A DNA stretch of 15,652 bases, from assembly GCA_013002375.1 (NCBI GenBank), contig JABDJW010000055.1, positions 1 to 15,652 of the forward strand. The letters run 5' to 3'. Source of the stretch: Acidimicrobiales bacterium. Its GTDB lineage: Bacteria; Actinomycetota; Acidimicrobiia; Acidimicrobiales; SHLQ01. How positions within the stretch are numbered: position 1 is the first letter of the stretch; the number at the start of each line of letters is the position of its first letter. The notes beneath the pieces were generated by a model that saw nothing but the letters and a program-made list of their open reading frames with translations, did not search any database and was not told where the DNA came from. Of this stretch, positions 12,721 to 15,652 are shown piece by piece. The translations under genes and the position numbers were made by a program.

Positions 12721-14871
12721 ATGGCTAGTGGGCCAGAGACCCCCAACGATCTGAATCCCCCGCTTCTCCGCGATGCCCCGGTCGGCCGCGCCTCCACGGC
12801 GATGGTGTCGGCCGGCGGTACCGATCAGCGTGAACCCGGGTATCTCAACCGCGAGCTGTCGTGGTTGGCCTTCAACGAACGGGTCCTGGTGCTGGCCGAA
12901 CAGGCATCGACCCCGCCGCTCGATCGAGCCAAGTTCGCGGCGATCTTCTCGTCCAACCTCGATGAGTTCTTCCAGGTTCGGGTCGCCGGCCTGAAGGACC
13001 TCGAAGCGGCTGGGATCATCGCGCCGTCTCCCGACGGAAGAACCCCGACCGAACAACTCGGCGAGGTCCGGGCCGAGGTCCGACGGTTGGTTTCGCGCCA
13101 GAACGACCTGTACCGCACCCGACTGCGGCCGGTCCTCGCCGATCACGGCGTGCAGATCCTGGACTGGTTCGATCTGAGCCAGGAGGAAATCGACGAAGCG
13201 ACCCTGCAGTTCGAGCGAAGGATCTTCCCGATCCTGACCCCGCTGGCCGTCGATCCGGGCCATCCCTTCCCCTACATCTCCGATCTCTCGTTGAACCTCG
13301 CGGTCGTGCTGCGCAACCCCGATGACGACCGCCGGTTGTTCGCCCGGGTGAAGGTGCCCAACAGCCTGCCCCGCTTCATCGATCTGGGTGGCGAGTCGCG
13401 GTTGCTGCCCATCGAGCAGTTGATCGTGGCGAACCTCGGCGGGCTGTTCCCCGGCCTCGACATCCTCGAACACGCCGTCTTCCGGGTCACCCGCAACGGC
13501 GACCTCATCTTCGAGGAAGAAGCGGCCGACGACCTGCTCGCTGCGGTCGAGATGGAGTTGCGCCGGCGCCGCTTCGGTGGTGCCATCCGGCTCGAAGTCG
13601 AGTCGACGATGAGCACCGAGATTCGCGAGATGCTCGTCCGCGAGCTCGAACTCGATGCCGAGGACGTCTACACCACCCATTCGCTCGTGGATCTGGGGGA
13701 CTTGATGGAGCTTCTGTCGATCGATCGCCCCGATCTGGTCGAAGCTCCGTGGTCCGGTGTGATCGAACCGGAGCTGGCCACCGACGACGACGAGCGGATC
13801 GACATGTTCGAACGCATTCGCCGGGGCGAGCTTCTTCTGCATCATCCGTACACCTCGTTCGGCTCGACGGTGGTCGAGTTCCTGCGCCAGGCATCGGTCG
13901 ATCCCCAGGTCGTCGCGATCAAGATCACCCTGTACCGCACGTCGGGCGACAGCCCCATCATCGACGCCCTCATCCGGGCGTCCGAGGCGGGCATACAGGT
14001 CGCCGTGCTCATCGAACTCAAGGCCCGCTTCGACGAACAGGCCAACATCGACTGGGCCAAACGGCTCGAGCAAGCCGGCGTTCACGTCGCCTATGGCCTG
14101 GTCGGACTGAAGATCCACGCCAAGACCTGCATGGTCGTACGCGACGAACCGGACGGCATCCGGCGGTACTGCCACGTCGGGACCGGCAACTACAACGAGA
14201 AGACGGCTCGGCTCTACGAGGATTTCGGTCTGCTCACCAGCGAGCACGACGTGGGCGAGGACATCTCGTATCTGTTCAACCGGCTGACCGGCTACGGCCG
14301 TGACATCGACTACGAACGAATGGTGATCGCGCCGGTCGGGCTGCGGCGGCGGCTGACCCATCTGATTCAGAACGAAGCGGCCCGTTCCCAAGGTCGGATC
14401 ATCATGAAGATGAACAGCCTCGTCGATCAACGCATCATCGATGAGCTCTATGCCGCGTCGGGCCAAGGCGTCCAGATCGATCTCCTGGTGCGGGGTATTT
14501 GTTGTCTCCGCCCCGGGGTGCCCGGCCAATCCGAGAACATCCAGGTGCGTTCGGTGGTGGGCCGGTACCTCGAGCACTCTCGGGTGTACTACTTCGAGAA
14601 CGGCAACGGACCGGGCGAGCCTGCGGTGTTCATCGGGTCGGCCGACCTCATGCCCCGCAATCTCGATCGTCGGGTCGAAGCGCTCGTCGAGCTCCGTCAC
14701 CCCGACCACGTCAACCGGGTGCATCATCTGCTCACGACGACCTTCAACGACACGACCCTGGGGTGGAAGCTCGACAACCAGGGGCGTTGGCATCGTGGGG
14801 CCGAGCCGGCCCGACCCGACCTCCACGAGCGGCTGCAGAAGATGGCCGCCGATCGAGCCGGCCGCCGATGA
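12721..14871 (+). CDS. ppk1: Polyphosphate kinase 1
   Basis: Ppk1 reversibly makes long-chain polyphosphate from ATP and autophosphorylates a His. This 716-residue protein fits the family length. Motifs in order are EPGYLNRELSWLAFNERVL (from residue 39), FSSNLDEFFQVRVAGL (near 78-93), HHPYTSFGSTVVEFL, VVAIKITLYRTSGDSPI, ARFDEQANIDWAKRLEQAGV, GLKIHAK with likely phospho-acceptor H466, GTGNYNEKTARLYEDFGLLT and RYLEHSRVYYFENG with second conserved H619. E. coli Ppk has His at 435 and 592, a similar distance apart. ATG 12721 was chosen because it follows a weak GGAA and lies after the ROK stop; the frame is open further upstream inside the ROK gene. The downstream Nudix gene overlaps by ATGA. Confidence 0.95.
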   Translation: MASGPETPNDLNPPLLRDAPVGRASTAMVSAGGTDQREPGYLNRELSWLAFNERVLVLAEQASTPPLDRAKFAAIFSSNLDEFFQVRVAGLKDLEAAGIIAPSPDGRTPTEQLGEVRAEVRRLVSRQNDLYRTRLRPVLADHGVQILDWFDLSQEEIDEATLQFERRIFPILTPLAVDPGHPFPYISDLSLNLAVVLRNPDDDRRLFARVKVPNSLPRFIDLGGESRLLPIEQLIVANLGGLFPGLDILEHAVFRVTRNGDLIFEEEAADDLLAAVEMELRRRRFGGAIRLEVESTMSTEIREMLVRELELDAEDVYTTHSLVDLGDLMELLSIDRPDLVEAPWSGVIEPELATDDDERIDMFERIRRGELLLHHPYTSFGSTVVEFLRQASVDPQVVAIKITLYRTSGDSPIIDALIRASEAGIQVAVLIELKARFDEQANIDWAKRLEQAGVHVAYGLVGLKIHAKTCMVVRDEPDGIRRYCHVGTGNYNEKTARLYEDFGLLTSEHDVGEDISYLFNRLTGYGRDIDYERMVIAPVGLRRRLTHLIQNEAARSQGRIIMKMNSLVDQRIIDELYAASGQGVQIDLLVRGICCLRPGVPGQSENIQVRSVVGRYLEHSRVYYFENGNGPGEPAVFIGSADLMPRNLDRRVEALVELRHPDHVNRVHHLLTTTFNDTTLGWKLDNQGRWHRGAEPARPDLHERLQKMAADRAGRR

Positions 14872-15290
14872 CCGTCCACCCCAAGCGTGCGGAGGTACGC
14901 GCCGCCGGCGGAATCGTCGTCCGAGCCGACGACCCCGACGCCCGGCTGCTTCTGGTGCACCGGCCCGACTACGACGACTGGACGTTCCCCAAGGGCAAGT
15001 CCGATCCGGGCGAGCGTTGGCGCGAGACCGCGATCCGCGAGGTGCTCGAAGAAACCGGCTTCGCCTGCACGGTCGAACGCAAGGTCGGTGCGGTCCGGTA
15101 CTTCGACCGCCGGGGTCGGAGCAAGGAGGTTCGCTACTTCCTCATGGTGGTCGACGAGGGCAGCTTCGAGCCGAATGACGAGGTCGACGGCATCCAGTGG
15201 TGCACCGTCGATGAAGCGCTGATGATGCTCAGCTACCAGCGTGATCGCGATCTTCTCGTCGACCGCCTGGCCCGCGTACAGCTCCACTGA
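14868..15290 (+). CDS. MutT1-like Nudix hydrolase, single domain
   Basis: The 140-residue protein has a complete Nudix box from G43 to F65 (GX5EX7REVLEETGF: E49, R57, E58, E61, E62), which coordinates metal for diphosphate hydrolysis. HRPDYDDWTFPKGKSDPGE (31-49) is close to the Nudix half of mycobacterial MutT1, which removes damaged nucleotides (8-oxo-GTP/dGTP) or acts on diadenosine polyphosphates and is encoded next to ppk there. MutT1 carries a C-terminal histidine-phosphatase domain. Here the protein stops where that domain would begin (after LVDRLARVQLH), so it is the Nudix half only. ATG 14868 overlaps the ppk stop as ATGA, indicating coupled translation. The substrate is inferred from family and context, and an Ap4A or diphosphoinositol hydrolase role is also possible. 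Confidence 0.88.
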   Translation: MTVHPKRAEVRAAGGIVVRADDPDARLLLVHRPDYDDWTFPKGKSDPGERWRETAIREVLEETGFACTVERKVGAVRYFDRRGRSKEVRYFLMVVDEGSFEPNDEVDGIQWCTVDEALMMLSYQRDRDLLVDRLARVQLH

Positions 15291-15346
15291 GTACCGCTGA
15301 CTCGGTTCGCTGGTCCGGTTGCGTCCCGGGCGGCCGCGAACCGTTC

Positions 15347-15358
15347 TAGGATCGGCGT
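15347..15358 (+). promoter_or_regulatory. Candidate leaderless promoter of the MFS gene
   Basis: TAGGAT (15347-15352) lies 6 nt before the GTG at 15359. No Shine-Dalgarno sequence is near. The 68-bp gap after the Nudix gene shows no terminator hairpin, so read-through from ppk is also possible. Confidence 0.5.
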
Positions 15359-15652
15359 GTGAACAGCGCGCAGGGGTGGCAGCCGCTTCAAGAGCCGAAG
15401 AACCTGAAGAACGCCGCCGTGCGGTTGTCGCCGTTCACCCGGCTGGCCCGCACCCACGCCTTGGGCTCGGCGGCCGACGGGATTGTCGCGGTCGCCCTGG
15501 CCGGGTCGATCTTCTTCTCCATCGACCCCAGCGCGGCCCGGTGGCGGGTCGGTCTGTACCTGTTGTGCACGATCACACCCTTCGCCATCGTCACCCCGCT
15601 GATCGGTCCCGCAATCGACCGCCTCAAGGGCGGCCGACGCTCGATGATCGTG
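15359..15652 (+). CDS. MFS-type membrane transporter, N-terminal part (runs off right edge)
   Basis: Ninety-eight residues from a GTG start are visible, open to the end of the window. After a basic N-terminus (residues 1-30) come two membrane helices, DGIVAVALAGSIFFSI and VGLYLLCTITPFAIVTPLIG, followed by GPAIDRLKGGRR. That last stretch is the loop 2-3 signature (G-x3-D-R-x-GRR) of the major facilitator superfamily. This indicates an inner-membrane transporter, but substrate and direction cannot be told from the visible part. The start is supported by a TAGGAT hexamer 6 nt upstream; GTG at 15357 in another frame is immediately stopped by TGA. Confidence 0.75.
   Translation, partial: MNSAQGWQPLQEPKNLKNAAVRLSPFTRLARTHALGSAADGIVAVALAGSIFFSIDPSAARWRVGLYLLCTITPFAIVTPLIGPAIDRLKGGRRSMIV

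Noticed and set aside
12484..14826. 780-codon open frame antisense to ppk1
   Set aside because: It runs opposite a fully recognisable Ppk1; its Asp/His/Val-rich translation shows no family motif and arises from GC-rich codon bias.

Overview
The window is high-GC DNA from an actinobacterium. Two WhiB-family regulators place it in Actinomycetota. The SigE-like ECF sigma factor with its anti-sigma factor, the ppk1-mutT pair (also found in mycobacteria) and several genes that seem to start leaderless fit a deep-branching, free-living lineage such as Acidimicrobiia. That finer placement is inferred from gene style, not from a marker gene. No rRNA, tRNA, CRISPR array, transposase or phage gene was seen. 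Coding density is high, and no gene-free gap exceeds about 200 bases.

Left part (1-8534). A minus-strand pair encodes a MaoC-type hydratase and an overlapping downstream GH1-like protein that runs off the left edge and has lost usual catalytic residues. Divergent from it is a large CvnA-like membrane protein with a sensor/ATPase core, no evident phospho-acceptor histidine and an acidic tail holding a 15-bp tandem repeat. After an intergenic segment with a hairpin between direct repeats come a VWA-domain protein (Mg-chelatase-like family) and a VanZ-RDD membrane protein. The latter converges with a LOG-family nucleotide-binding protein, their stop codons sharing a CTAG.

Middle part (8535-11483) is a regulatory cluster: a WhiB2-like gene, tatA, a SigE-like ECF sigma factor, its cysteine-free anti-sigma factor, a bidirectional terminator, and a second whiB on the minus strand. 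Similar ECF-type promoter matches (GGGAA[C/T], about 17-18 nt, GTTG or GTAC) lie before sigE and before both whiB genes, suggesting a small stress regulon. A 31-codon reading frame ends exactly on the sigE start codon.

Right part (11484-15652) is one probable operon: an 89-residue protein of unknown function, a ROK-family sugar kinase, polyphosphate kinase (ppk1) and a MutT1-like Nudix hydrolase, followed by the start of an MFS transporter. Polyphosphate synthesis, sugar phosphorylation and nucleotide clean-up next to a SigE-type stress module match the link between polyphosphate and SigE known in mycobacteria. That link is not shown by this sequence itself.
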